A stretch of DNA of 64,000 nucleotides from G016756615 sp050958605. GTDB lineage: Bacteria; Pseudomonadota; Alphaproteobacteria; Rhizobiales; Rhizobiaceae. The stretch lies in NCBI RefSeq assembly GCF_050958605.1, contig NZ_JBJHDO010000016.1:1-64000 (forward strand). Direction: 5' to 3'. The position numbers were made by a program, and so were the translations under genes. Below the pieces are notes generated by a model that was not told where the DNA came from, ran no database searches, and worked only from the letters and a program-made list of their open reading frames with translations. Of the stretch, positions 40,852 through 49,422 are shown in pieces (the stretch's first letter is position 1; each line of letters starts with the position of its first letter).

Positions 40852-41513
40852 TGCCCTTTCCCGGCGGCATCGAGGACACGTCGAATGCGGCGCTCGTCCT
40901 GTCGGTGGCCGCAGCCCTCCTGAGCCTCTATCTTGCCAACCTACCGTACAGTCTGGTGCGCAGCGTCGTGAAGACCCTCGCGGTGGCGCTCCTTGCCGTG
41001 CTCGCCTTTGTGCAGCAGGCGCCGCTGCTGCTCGTCGGCGCTCTGGCGCTATCCGCGGCGGGAGACGCCTTCCTGTCCCGCCCGGGCGGGAGCGCGTTCC
41101 TGGCCGGCCTTGCAAGCTTCCTGGCAGCGCATGTGCTTTACATCCTGCTCTTCGCCTCGTCCGGCGGGGGGATCGAAACCTTGCTTTCTCCGCGCGCCCT
41201 GTTGGCCGTCGCAATACTGCTCGCGGTCTTCTTCGTCTTGCGGCGGCTGTTGCCAAATGTCGGCGCCGATCTCAAGCTTCCGGTGTCGGTCTACGGGGCA
41301 GCGATCGCGGTAATGGGCATTGCCGCGCTAACCCTGGACAATTGGGCGATCATCGCCGGCGCTATCCTGTTCATGGTCTCCGATGGCATTCTCGCCTGGG
41401 AGAAGTTCCTGCTGTCCGTCGGCTCGCTGGCGAGTGCCCCGATGCGTTACGCCGTCTGGATCACCTATTACGCCGCCCAGCTCCTGATCGCGCTCGGTTT
41501 CTTGCTGGGCTGA
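40848..41513 (+). CDS. YhhN/TMEM86 family membrane protein (lysoplasmalogenase-like)
   Basis: 221 residues, about eight hydrophobic segments, with family signatures ALALSAAGDAFL and LFMVSDGILAWEKF and the end ITYYAAQLLIALGFLLG. Animal TMEM86 members hydrolyse lysoplasmalogen; the bacterial role is not known. The two conserved Asp-containing motifs are kept. Translationally coupled to the upstream EamA transporter. Confidence 0.8.
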   Translation: MMPFPGGIEDTSNAALVLSVAAALLSLYLANLPYSLVRSVVKTLAVALLAVLAFVQQAPLLLVGALALSAAGDAFLSRPGGSAFLAGLASFLAAHVLYILLFASSGGGIETLLSPRALLAVAILLAVFFVLRRLLPNVGADLKLPVSVYGAAIAVMGIAALTLDNWAIIAGAILFMVSDGILAWEKFLLSVGSLASAPMRYAVWITYYAAQLLIALGFLLG

Positions 41514-41522
41514 CGGAGCATA

Positions 41523-41561
41523 CCCCTCATCCGACGGAGCTTCGCTCGGTCGGATGAGGGG
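41523..41561. repeat. Minimal mosaic palindrome between convergent genes
   Basis: CCCCTCATCCGACGGAGC-TTCGCTCGGTCGGATGAGGGG is an almost perfect palindrome of 39 bases. It sits between the convergent YhhN-like and gloB genes and can fold in both transcripts, so it is a likely bidirectional terminator or stabiliser. Confidence 0.75.
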
Positions 41562-41577
41562 TCCGGCAAGGCTCCTA

Positions 41578-42345
41578 TCAGAACATATCCTTGCGCTTGC
41601 GGATCTCGGCGAAGACCTCCACGTCGCTCGCCTGTTCCATCCCGAGATTGCGCCGGATCACCGGATCGTGCCAGCGCAGGAACGGATTGGTGGCAAGCTC
41701 GAGGCCGATGGTCGTGGGCAAGGTCGGCTTATCCGCGGCCCTCAGCTTGTCGATGTCGCCGGCACGCTCCTTCAGCGCTGAATTGGTCGGATCGACCGTC
41801 AGGGCGAACCGGGCATTGGCCTGCGTATATTCATGCCCGCAATAAACTTCCGTATCGAGTGGCACTGCCGCCAGCTTCTTCAGCGATTCGTACATGACCG
41901 GCGGCTTGGCCTCGAACAGCCGGCCGCACCCCAGCGCAAAGAGCGTGTCGCCGGTGAAAGCGAACTTGGAGCGGGGCAAGTGATAGGAGACGTGGCCGGC
42001 CGTATGGCCCGGAGTGGCGATCACATGAACGGGTTCGCCGCCGAAGGTCAGCGTGTCTCCCTCGCCGACCGTCTCGTCGATACCGGGGATCTTGGCTGCT
42101 TCCGCCGCGGGGCCGACAATCCTCAGCCCGAAACGCTGCTTCAGCGTCAGATTGGCCTCGACATGATCGGCATGATGATGCGTCGTCAGGATGACCGTCG
42201 GCCGCCAGCCGGTTCTTTCGACCGCTTCCAGGATCGACCGCTCCTCCGGTGCATCGATGAGTGCCGTCTCGCCGCTTTCGGGGGCGTGCAGCAGGACGCC
42301 GAAATTGTCGCTGCGGCACATGAATTGTTCGATGCGAAGGGCCAT
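41578..42345 (-). CDS. gloB: Hydroxyacylglutathione hydrolase (glyoxalase II)
   Basis: 255 residues with the metallo-beta-lactamase motif THHHADH, the second metal ligands in GHTAGHVSYHL and FTGDTLFALGCGRLFE, and the glutathione-binding C-terminus (VYCGHEYTQANARFAL, NPFLRWHD). It hydrolyses S-lactoylglutathione to D-lactate, completing methylglyoxal detoxification. It diverges from the methyltransferase gene, a standard rhizobial pairing. Confidence 0.94.
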   Translation of the reverse strand: MALRIEQFMCRSDNFGVLLHAPESGETALIDAPEERSILEAVERTGWRPTVILTTHHHADHVEANLTLKQRFGLRIVGPAAEAAKIPGIDETVGEGDTLTFGGEPVHVIATPGHTAGHVSYHLPRSKFAFTGDTLFALGCGRLFEAKPPVMYESLKKLAAVPLDTEVYCGHEYTQANARFALTVDPTNSALKERAGDIDKLRAADKPTLPTTIGLELATNPFLRWHDPVIRRNLGMEQASDVEVFAEIRKRKDMF

Positions 42346-42459
42346 GTCCGTCTCCTTTTTCGGTGACGATGATAGAACCGGGGCGGCAGGGAATCCAACC
42401 CCTGGGATCGGTTACCCCTTCCTTGAAACGCAACGCAGGGGCCGCTACCGTCGCAACCG

Positions 42460-43221
42460 ATGAATTCCGATATCGTCGACCTCCGATCCTTCTACGCTTC
42501 CGTTCTCGGCAAGCTCGCCGAGCGGTCGATCACTGCCGCGCTCTCCTCCGTGTGGGACAACCTGCCCAACGAGCGTCTGGTCGGACTGGGGTATGCGTTG
42601 CCGTGGCTCGATCGATTCGGAGCCGATGCGGAGCGCGTCTTTGCCTTCATGCCGGCGACGCAGGGCGCAGTGATGTGGCCGCCTGCCGGCCCGTCGACGA
42701 CGGCTCTGGTCTTCGACGAAGAGCTCCCGTTGATGGATGCTTCCATCGATCGCATGCTGCTGGTGCATTCCCTCGAACATGCCGAAAACCCGCGCGAAAC
42801 GCTCAAGGAAATCTGGCGGGTCTTGTCGCCGGCCGGCCGGGTGGTCATCGTCGTCCCCAACCGGCGCGGCGTCTGGGCTCGTTTCGAGCATACGCCCTTC
42901 GGCACGGGCCGCCCCTTCTCGCGCACCCAGCTCAACGATCTCCTGCGCGAAACCAACTTCACCCCCGCGGCTTGGTCCGACGCGCTGCATTTCCCGCCGT
43001 CGCTGCGTCGCTTCGTCCTGCGCTCGCACAATGTGCTGGAGCGAACCGGGCGCCGTTTCTGGCCGATGTTCTCCGGGGTGATCGTGGTGGAAGCGCAGAA
43101 GCGCCTATACCAGGGCCTGCCGGTGGCCCAGCGCGCCTCGCGACGGGTGTTCGTTCCGGTGCTGACGCCGCAGGGAGCCGGCCGCCTGGCTCGCAACAGC
43201 AACAATCGCTCTCGTCCTTAG
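42460..43221 (+). CDS. Class I SAM-dependent methyltransferase domain protein
   Basis: 253 residues resembling the UbiE/Methyltransf_11 group: DASIDRMLLVHSLEHAENPRETLKEIWRVLSPAGRVVIVVPNRRGVWARFE covers the post-I and motif II/III region. The usual glycine-rich SAM motif I (GxGxG) is not obvious in the N-terminal part (GLGYALPWLDRFG), so catalytic activity is not assured. Substrate unknown. It lies 14 bases before the ABC gene on the same strand. Confidence 0.75.
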   Translation: MNSDIVDLRSFYASVLGKLAERSITAALSSVWDNLPNERLVGLGYALPWLDRFGADAERVFAFMPATQGAVMWPPAGPSTTALVFDEELPLMDASIDRMLLVHSLEHAENPRETLKEIWRVLSPAGRVVIVVPNRRGVWARFEHTPFGTGRPFSRTQLNDLLRETNFTPAAWSDALHFPPSLRRFVLRSHNVLERTGRRFWPMFSGVIVVEAQKRLYQGLPVAQRASRRVFVPVLTPQGAGRLARNSNNRSRP

Positions 43222-43235
43222 AAAGGATCGTCGAG

Positions 43236-45044
43236 ATGGCTCTGACAAACGGCGAAGCCGCAGCAAAGGCGGCTGGTCCCGTCGGGCTTCGCCGGCAGCT
43301 CGACGTCATGCTGCCGGCGTTCCTCGCCTCGCCCACGCGCAACACCATCATCTATGTCGCCATCGCCGCGCTTCTCGTCATTTCGGCCACGGCGGCAGGC
43401 CAGGTCATCTTGAACCGCTGGTACCAGCCGTTCTACGACGCGATCGAGCGGCGCAACCTGCCCGGCTTCTTCGACCAGTTGATGACATTCGCCGTCATCG
43501 CCAGCGGACTGCTGGCGCTCAACATCAGCCAGACCTGGATCAATCAGCGCATGCGGCTGAAACTGCGCGAAGGGCTGACGCTCGATCTGATCGGCGAATG
43601 GCTCCGGCCGCGGCGGGCCTTCCGTATCGCCAAGGCCGGCGACATCGGCGTCAATCCGGACCAGCGCATGCAGCAGGATGCCGGTCACCTGGCCGACCTC
43701 ACGACCGATCTCGGCTTTGGCCTGCTGCAGGCCTCGGTGATGCTCGCTTCCTTCGTCGGAGTGCTCTGGTCGCTCTCCTCCGGCTTCGTCTTCCATATCG
43801 GAGACCGATCGTTCGAGGTTCCAGGATACATGGTCTGGGCAGCCCTGATCTACACAGGCACGGCGTCGTGCCTGAGCTGGCTGGTCGGGCGGCCGCTGAT
43901 CGGGCTCAACAGCGAGCGTTACGCCCGCGAGGCCGACCTGCGCTTCTCCATGATGCGCGTCAACGAGAACATAGACGCCATCACTCTGGCCGGCGGGGAA
44001 GCCGGCGAAAGGCGGCGGCTCCACCTCGATCTCGCCACCCTGCTCGAGGCGATCCGCGGCATCTTCCGCGCCCAGATCAACCTTGCCTGGGTCACGAGCA
44101 GTTACGGCTGGGTTACGGTCGTCGCGCCAATCCTTGTCGCCTCGCCGGTCTATTTCGCCGGCGACCTGACCTTCGGTGGTCTCATGATGGCCGTCGGGGC
44201 CTTCAACCAGGTCCACACCTCGCTGCGCTGGTTCATCGACAATATCGGCGTCATCGCCGATTGGCGCGCCACCTTGATGCGCGTGGCGGTGTTCCGCATG
44301 GCTCTCGTCGAGACGGACGTGCTGCACGACAGCGAAAAGCGCATCGATTTCGCCGTGAACGACGCAGAGACGCTGACCTTCGACAACCTCGATATCGCGT
44401 CGCCTGGCGGCTGCTCGAAGCTGGCCGAACCGCGTGTCGAGATCGCAGCCGGCGAGCGTGTCATGGTGACCGGTGATCCCGATTCGGGCAAGACCCTGTT
44501 CTTTCGGATGTTGGCTGGGCTCTGGCCCTGGGGAAGCGGGCGGGTCGGGATGCCGGCAAGCGAAAGCGTGTTCTTCGTGCCGCGCATTCCCTATTTCCCG
44601 CCGGGCAAGCTGCGCGACGTGCTTTCCTACCCGCAGCCCGACAGTGCCTTTGCCGATGCGGATCTCGCGGCCGCATTGACGCGCGTCGGCCTCAGCCGGC
44701 TCGCCGGCTCGCTCGACCACGGGGCCCGCTGGGATCGCGAGCTCAGCGAGGACGAACAGCGCCTTCTGGCGCTCGCCCGGATCCGGCTCCATCGTCCGCG
44801 CTGGGTGATCGTCGATGAAGTGTTCGACGCGTTGGGAAGCGAAGCTTCGCAGCGGGCATTGTCGATCTTCGAGGAAGAATTGCGCGACACCGCCGTCGTC
44901 GGGATCGGCCGCGTCGGCAGGAGTAGCCACTTTTTCACGCGCGTGTTGCACATCGAAAAGGACACGCATGGTCGCACCCTCAAGCCGATCCGCCTGCCGA
45001 ACGGAAGCACGCGAACGCCTGTTGCCGTAGCTCAAGGAGGATGA
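43236..45044 (+). CDS. ABC exporter-like half transporter of the SbmA/BacA-YddA group
   Basis: 602 residues from the ATG at 43236 with AAAGGA upstream. An N-terminal membrane domain (about 30-340) resembles SbmA/BacA (FYDAIERRNLPGFFDQL, NPDQRMQQDAGHLADLTTDL, WFIDNIGVIADWRATLMRV). It is followed by a nucleotide-binding domain with Walker A GDPDSGKT, Walker B RWVIVDEV and a divergent signature LSEDEQR instead of LSGGQ. Relatives include E. coli YddA and mycobacterial Rv1819c, which move hydrophilic compounds such as B12 and peptides. Substrate not known. Confidence 0.85.
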   Translation: MALTNGEAAAKAAGPVGLRRQLDVMLPAFLASPTRNTIIYVAIAALLVISATAAGQVILNRWYQPFYDAIERRNLPGFFDQLMTFAVIASGLLALNISQTWINQRMRLKLREGLTLDLIGEWLRPRRAFRIAKAGDIGVNPDQRMQQDAGHLADLTTDLGFGLLQASVMLASFVGVLWSLSSGFVFHIGDRSFEVPGYMVWAALIYTGTASCLSWLVGRPLIGLNSERYAREADLRFSMMRVNENIDAITLAGGEAGERRRLHLDLATLLEAIRGIFRAQINLAWVTSSYGWVTVVAPILVASPVYFAGDLTFGGLMMAVGAFNQVHTSLRWFIDNIGVIADWRATLMRVAVFRMALVETDVLHDSEKRIDFAVNDAETLTFDNLDIASPGGCSKLAEPRVEIAAGERVMVTGDPDSGKTLFFRMLAGLWPWGSGRVGMPASESVFFVPRIPYFPPGKLRDVLSYPQPDSAFADADLAAALTRVGLSRLAGSLDHGARWDRELSEDEQRLLALARIRLHRPRWVIVDEVFDALGSEASQRALSIFEEELRDTAVVGIGRVGRSSHFFTRVLHIEKDTHGRTLKPIRLPNGSTRTPVAVAQGG

Positions 45045-45048
45045 GGTT

Positions 45049-45663
45049 CTATCGCCGCAGCAGAAACACCGCCTGCTGGCCGAAGAAGTTCCAGAACCAC
45101 CAAGGCAGCGACACGCCGATCTTCTTGCCGTTTCCGTCGAGCGCGGTCGCCCGCTCGACCTTGACCCCCATCTCCTCGCACAGGTTCACGAAATCCCGGA
45201 TCGTGCAGAAGTGGATATTGGGCGTGTCGTACCAGGAATAAGGCAGATCCTTCGTGACCGGCATGCGCCCGCGCAGGAGCAGCGACAGCCGCACGCGCCA
45301 ATGGCCGAAATTCGGGAACGAGACGATCGCCCGCTCGCCGATGCGCACCAGATGCGTCAGCACGTCCCTGGGGTTGCGCGTGGCCTGCAGCGTCTGCGAC
45401 AGCACGACGAAATCGAAGCCCTTGTCAGGGTAGAAGCCGAGATCCTTGTCGGCGTCGCCCTGGATGACGAACAGGCCGCGCGCGACGCATTCATTGACGC
45501 CACGCTGCGAGATCTCGACGCCCCGCCCGTCGACCTGCTTGTCGTTCTGCAGAAACTCCAACAATTCGCCGTCGCCGCAGCCGACGTCCAGCACCTTGGC
45601 GCGCGGGGGAATCAGATCGGCGACGACCTCGAGATCGACGCGCTGGGCCGTATTGACGCTCAT
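45049..45663 (-). CDS. metW: Methionine biosynthesis protein MetW
   Basis: 204 residues: VLDVGCGDGELLEFL (SAM motif I), RGVEISQRGVNECVARGL, FDFVVLSQTLQATRNPRDVL, and the typical GHWRVRLSLLLRGRMPVTKDLPYSWYDTPNIHFCTIRDF. MetW works with MetX in forming O-acylhomoserine in many proteobacteria lacking MetA. It overlaps metX by four bases and shares its riboswitch-controlled promoter. Confidence 0.94.
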   Translation of the reverse strand: MSVNTAQRVDLEVVADLIPPRAKVLDVGCGDGELLEFLQNDKQVDGRGVEISQRGVNECVARGLFVIQGDADKDLGFYPDKGFDFVVLSQTLQATRNPRDVLTHLVRIGERAIVSFPNFGHWRVRLSLLLRGRMPVTKDLPYSWYDTPNIHFCTIRDFVNLCEEMGVKVERATALDGNGKKIGVSLPWWFWNFFGQQAVFLLRR

Positions 45664-46832
45664 GCCGGTTCAAACCCCCGTGCCCGGGCCGCCGATGCGA
45701 TGAAGCCGCGAATGGCGGCGAACAGTTCGGGCTCGTCGAGCAGGAAGGCGTCATGGCCGCGATCGGTTTCGATCTCGACGAAGGACACCGGCGCGCCCGC
45801 CGCATTGAGGGCATGCACGATCGAGCGGCTCTCCTCGGTGGGGAACAGCCAGTCGCTTGTGAAGGAGACCACGCAGAAACGTGTCTGCGCGCCCCTGAAG
45901 GCCTCGGCCAGCAGCCCGCCGTGATCGGCGGCGAGGTCGAAATAATCCATCGCCCGGGTCATGTAGAGATAGGAGTTGGCGTCGAAACGGTCGACGAAAG
46001 TCATGCCCTGGTGGCGCAGATAGGATTCGATCTGGAAGTCGGCATCGAAGCCGAAGGTGAGTGCCTCGCGGTCCTGCAGGTTGCGGCCGAACTTGCGATG
46101 GAGCGCGGCTTCCGAAAGGTATGTGACATGCGCGGCCATGCGCGCCACGGCCAACCCCTTTTCCGGCCGCACTCCTGCTTCGATATATTTGCCGCCGCGC
46201 CAATCGGGATCCGCCATGACAGCCTGACGCCCGACCTCGTGGAAGGCGATGTTCTGCGATGAATGGCGCGCACCCGTGGCGATCGGCAGAGCCGAGAACA
46301 CCCGTTCGGGATAGCTCGCCGCCCATTCCAGGACCTGCATGCCGCCCATCGAGCCGCCCATGACGCAGAACAGCCGGTCTATGCCGAAATGATCGATGAG
46401 CATCACCTGCGCCCGCACCATGTCGCGAATGGTGATGACCGGCAGATCGAGACCGTAGGGCTCGCCCGTTGCCGGATTGATCGAGGCAGGGCCCGTGGAG
46501 CCGAGACAGCCGCCGACGACGTTGGAACAGATGACGAAGAAGCGGTCGGTGTCGATGATCTTGCCGGGGCCGATCAGCACGTCCCACCATCCCGGCTTGC
46601 CGGTCACCGGATTGGCGTTGGCGACATGCTGGTCGCCGGTCAGCGCGTGACAGACGAGAATGGCGTTCGAACGCGCATCGTTGAGCGTGCCGTAGGTCTG
46701 GTAGGCGATCTGGAAGGGTGAGAGCTGGATGCCGGCGTCAAGTCGCAACGGCTTGTCGGCGCCGAAGCGCAGGACGGGGCTCGAAGGATCGTTCGCCTCG
46801 TTTCGGTTCTTTGCGGGGCGCAATGCCTCCAT
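45660..46832 (-). CDS. metX: Homoserine O-acetyltransferase (acyltransferase) MetX
   Basis: 390 residues of the alpha/beta-hydrolase MetX family: LAYQTYG-like start (FQIAYQTYGTLN), NVVGGCLGSTGPASINPATG, the nucleophile elbow GGSMGGMQVLEW, and C-terminal SDWLFPTEESR and GHDAFLLD carrying the Asp and His of the triad. It acylates homoserine in methionine synthesis. Behind it lie metW and upstream a SAM-II riboswitch with terminator. MetX of some proteobacteria uses succinyl-CoA; the donor is not decided here. Confidence 0.94.
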   Translation of the reverse strand: MEALRPAKNRNEANDPSSPVLRFGADKPLRLDAGIQLSPFQIAYQTYGTLNDARSNAILVCHALTGDQHVANANPVTGKPGWWDVLIGPGKIIDTDRFFVICSNVVGGCLGSTGPASINPATGEPYGLDLPVITIRDMVRAQVMLIDHFGIDRLFCVMGGSMGGMQVLEWAASYPERVFSALPIATGARHSSQNIAFHEVGRQAVMADPDWRGGKYIEAGVRPEKGLAVARMAAHVTYLSEAALHRKFGRNLQDREALTFGFDADFQIESYLRHQGMTFVDRFDANSYLYMTRAMDYFDLAADHGGLLAEAFRGAQTRFCVVSFTSDWLFPTEESRSIVHALNAAGAPVSFVEIETDRGHDAFLLDEPELFAAIRGFIASAARARGFEPA

Positions 46833-46943
46833 GACCTTTCACCTCGACGACTCGTCCCCGAAACCGCTTTCGGGTTTGGTGCTTCCGAGCGGCTCCGCCG
46901 CTCTCGGTTCGCTGCCGCATCGGATGCTCCCGGCCTGCGGACG

Positions 46944-46977
46944 CAAAAAAACCGGCGTTGCGACAGCAAGGCCGGTT
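46944..46977 (-). terminator. Intrinsic terminator in the metX leader
   Basis: On the minus strand AACCGGC pairs with GCCGGTT around a 14-base loop, followed by a run of seven T residues (plus-strand A-run at 46945-46951). It lies just downstream of the SAM-II element and about 110 bases before the metX start. It is therefore well placed for SAM-dependent attenuation. Confidence 0.8.
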
Positions 46978-46989
46978 ACTCGCGACGGC

Positions 46990-47042
46990 CCTTTAGCGAC
47001 TTGTTTAACGTGGCTGCAAGCCGACCGGCCAAATCACCACGG
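46990..47042 (-). promoter_or_regulatory. SAM-II riboswitch of metX-metW
   Basis: On the minus strand the element reads CGTGGTGATTTGGCC, GGTCGGCTTGCAGCCACG, TTAAACAAGTCGCTAAAG. These are the conserved blocks of the SAM-II (metA-type) aptamer found upstream of met genes in alphaproteobacteria: stem CGTGG/CCACG, the GATTTG loop, CTTGCAGCCACGTTAAA, and the pseudoknot-forming AAGTCGCTAAA tail. SAM binding should switch metXW off. Confidence 0.93.
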
Positions 47043-47183
47043 AGTAGGTTGCGCTTGTAGGACGCCGCGCCTTCTGCGTCAACGGGAAAGCTTCGCCCGA
47101 CGATTTCCCGCCGGGAAATCGGTTCAAATCGAGCCAGAAATGGTCTAGACGCGTCAGGCATTTCTCTGACGGAAAGTTCTCCC

Positions 47184-48287
47184 ATGGAAAAGACGCTGCG
47201 CCCGGAGCCCCGCAAAGGCGTAATGGATATCGCCGCCTATGTGCCCGGCAAGAGCACGGCCGCCGCCGGCGTGGAAAAAATCCATAAGCTGTCCTCCAAC
47301 GAAAATCCGCTCGGCGCCTCTCCCGCCGCGAAAGAAGCGGTGCGCCGGATTACGGAAACGATGGAGTTCTATCCCGACGGCGCCGCCACGAGGCTGCGCA
47401 CCGCGATCGCCGAGCGGCATGGCCTCAACCCGGCGAACATCATCTGCTCCAATGGTTCGGACGAGGTCATCGGCCTGCTCACCCAGACCTATCTCAATCC
47501 CGGCGACGAAGGCATTTTCACCGAGCACGGCTTCCTGGTCTACAAGATCTATATCCAGGCGGCCGGCGGCGTGCCCATCGTCGCCAGGGAAAGCCGTGAA
47601 ACGGCCGATGTCGACGCGATCCTGGCCGCTGTCACGCCGCGCACGAAAATCGTCTTCATCGCCAACCCCAACAACCCAACGGGCACCTATCTGCCCCTCG
47701 AGGAAGTCCGGCGCCTCCATGCGGGTCTTCCCGGCAATGTGCTGCTCGTCATCGACGCGGCCTATGCCGAATATGTGCGCAGAAACGATTACGAGGCCGG
47801 AATCGAGCTCGTCTCTTCGGCCGAAAACGTCGTGATGACGCGCACCTTCTCGAAGATCCACGGCCTCGGCGGCATGCGCATCGGCTGGGCCTATGGGCCC
47901 GCCCAGGTCGTCGACGCGCTGAACCGGGTGCGCGCGCCCTTCAACGTCAACGCCGCCGCCATCGAGGCAGGCGTGGCGGCCATGGGCGACCGTGGTCATG
48001 TCGAGCGCACCGTGCTGCACAATGAGAAATGGCTGAGCTGGCTTTCCGAAGAGTTTCGGAAGCTTGGCCTTCGCGTGACGCCCAGCGTCGCCAATTTCCT
48101 GCTGATCCATTTCCCCGAGGATATCAAGCATTCGGCCGCCGCCGCCGACGACTATCTCCTGGCGCGCGGTTATATCCTGCGCCGCGTGGGCGCCTATGGC
48201 TTCCCGAACGCGCTGCGCATGACGGTGGGCAGCGAGGAGGCCAATCGCGGTGTCGTCGCCGCGCTGACCGAATTCCTGAAAGATTGA
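47184..48287 (+). CDS. hisC: Histidinol-phosphate / aromatic aminotransferase HisC
   Basis: 367 residues of the fold-type I PLP aminotransferases: LSSNENPLGASP, FYPDGAATRLRTAIAERHGL, ANPNNPTGTYLP, DAAYAEYV, and the PLP lysine in TRTFSKIHGLGGMRIGW. Since the tyrC gene follows 7 bases later, this copy probably serves tyrosine/phenylalanine synthesis (prephenate or hydroxyphenylpyruvate amination), perhaps in addition to histidine. Start at ATG 47184; divergent from the met operon. Confidence 0.9.
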   Translation: MEKTLRPEPRKGVMDIAAYVPGKSTAAAGVEKIHKLSSNENPLGASPAAKEAVRRITETMEFYPDGAATRLRTAIAERHGLNPANIICSNGSDEVIGLLTQTYLNPGDEGIFTEHGFLVYKIYIQAAGGVPIVARESRETADVDAILAAVTPRTKIVFIANPNNPTGTYLPLEEVRRLHAGLPGNVLLVIDAAYAEYVRRNDYEAGIELVSSAENVVMTRTFSKIHGLGGMRIGWAYGPAQVVDALNRVRAPFNVNAAAIEAGVAAMGDRGHVERTVLHNEKWLSWLSEEFRKLGLRVTPSVANFLLIHFPEDIKHSAAAADDYLLARGYILRRVGAYGFPNALRMTVGSEEANRGVVAALTEFLKD

Positions 48288-48294
48288 AAAGCAA

Positions 48295-49233
48295 ATGTCC
48301 GCACCGCTGTTTGAAAAGATCGCCTTGATCGGCATCGGCCTGATCGGGTCGTCGCTTGCCCGCGTCATCCGGCGCGAGAATCTCGCCGGCCATATCGCCA
48401 TCACCACGCGCAGCGCCGACACGCTGGCGCGCGCTGAGGAACTCAGACTCGGCGATTCCTACACGACCGACCTCGCTTCAGCCGTGGAGGACGCCGACCT
48501 CGTGATCGTCTCTGTGCCGGTCGGCTCGTCGGGTGCGGTCGCCGAGGCGATTGCGCCGGCGCTGAAGCCCGGGGCGATCCTCACCGATGTCGGCTCGACC
48601 AAGGCCTCGGTGATTGCCCAGATGGAGCCGCATGTGCCGGCGGGCGTCCATTTCATCCCCGGCCATCCGCTCGCCGGTACCGAAAAATCGGGTCCCGATG
48701 CCGGCTTCGCCGACCTCTTCGACAATCGCTGGTGCATCTTCACCCCGCTCCCCGGCACCGATCCGGAAGCGCTGGAGAAGCTCTCGCAATTCTGGCGACG
48801 CTGCGGCTCCAACATCGACACGATGGACCCGGGCCATCATGACATGACGCTCGCCATCGTCTCGCACCTGCCGCACATCATCGCCTACAATATCGTCGGC
48901 ACGGCCGACGACCTCGAGGCTGTGACCAAGACCGAAGTCATCAAATATTCGGCTTCGGGTTTTCGCGATTTCACCCGCCTCGCCGCCTCCGACCCGACCA
49001 TGTGGCGCGACGTCTGCCTGCACAATCGCGACGCCATACTGGAAATGCTGGCACGCTTCTCCGAAGATCTCGCCTCGCTGCAACGAGCGATCCGGTGGGG
49101 CGACGGCGAGAAGCTGTTCGACCTCTTCACCCGCACCCGCGCTGTCCGCCGTTCGATCATCGAGGCGGGGCAAGAGATCGACGCCCCCGACTTCGGCCGC
49201 CAGGCGATAGAGCATCCCGCTGCGGAGAAGTGA
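48295..49233 (+). CDS. tyrC: Prephenate/arogenate (cyclohexadienyl) dehydrogenase
   Basis: 312 residues of the TyrA family: NAD motif IGIGLIGSSLARVIRRE, SVPVGSSGAVAEAI, DVGSTKASVIAQM, FIPGHPLAGTEKSGPDAGFADLF (the active His and substrate-binding region), and HHDMTLAIVSHLPHIIAYNIV. It makes tyrosine precursor by oxidative decarboxylation. No chorismate mutase or ACT domain is attached. It forms an operon with hisC. Confidence 0.92.
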   Translation: MSAPLFEKIALIGIGLIGSSLARVIRRENLAGHIAITTRSADTLARAEELRLGDSYTTDLASAVEDADLVIVSVPVGSSGAVAEAIAPALKPGAILTDVGSTKASVIAQMEPHVPAGVHFIPGHPLAGTEKSGPDAGFADLFDNRWCIFTPLPGTDPEALEKLSQFWRRCGSNIDTMDPGHHDMTLAIVSHLPHIIAYNIVGTADDLEAVTKTEVIKYSASGFRDFTRLAASDPTMWRDVCLHNRDAILEMLARFSEDLASLQRAIRWGDGEKLFDLFTRTRAVRRSIIEAGQEIDAPDFGRQAIEHPAAEK

Positions 49234-49266
49234 GACGAGGATTGGTCTTCGTCCGGTCGCGCGTTG

Positions 49267-49388
49267 CCCCTCACTGTCCTGCCGGCTTGGGTTTCGCCAG
49301 TCGCAAATGCCGATGATGGCGAAAGTCGTGATGATAGCGTCCTTCTCCCCGTATTACGGGGAGAAGATGCCGGCAGGCAGATGAGGGG
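49267..49388. repeat. Rhizobial intergenic mosaic element
   Basis: Left arm CCCCTCACTGTCCTGCCGGC, middle TTTCGCCAGTCGCAAATGC and GATGGCGAAAGTCG, then CTTCTCCCCGTATTACGGGGAGAAG, and right arm GCCGGCAGGCAGATGAGGGG. It combines the left end of one subtype (23.2 kb) with the right end of another (position 1, 63.5 kb), which shows the mosaic make-up directly. Located between convergent tyrC and DUF2125 genes. Confidence 0.78.
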
Positions 49389-49422
49389 CTTGCCCGAACG
49401 GTCAATCTTTATCCCGCCGGTA

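Noticed and set aside
42363..43235. An N-terminal extension of the SbmA/BacA-like protein running through the methyltransferase gene
   Set aside because: That part of the frame is arginine/proline-rich shadow sequence of the methyltransferase. A good ribosome-binding site and family-like start lie at 43236.
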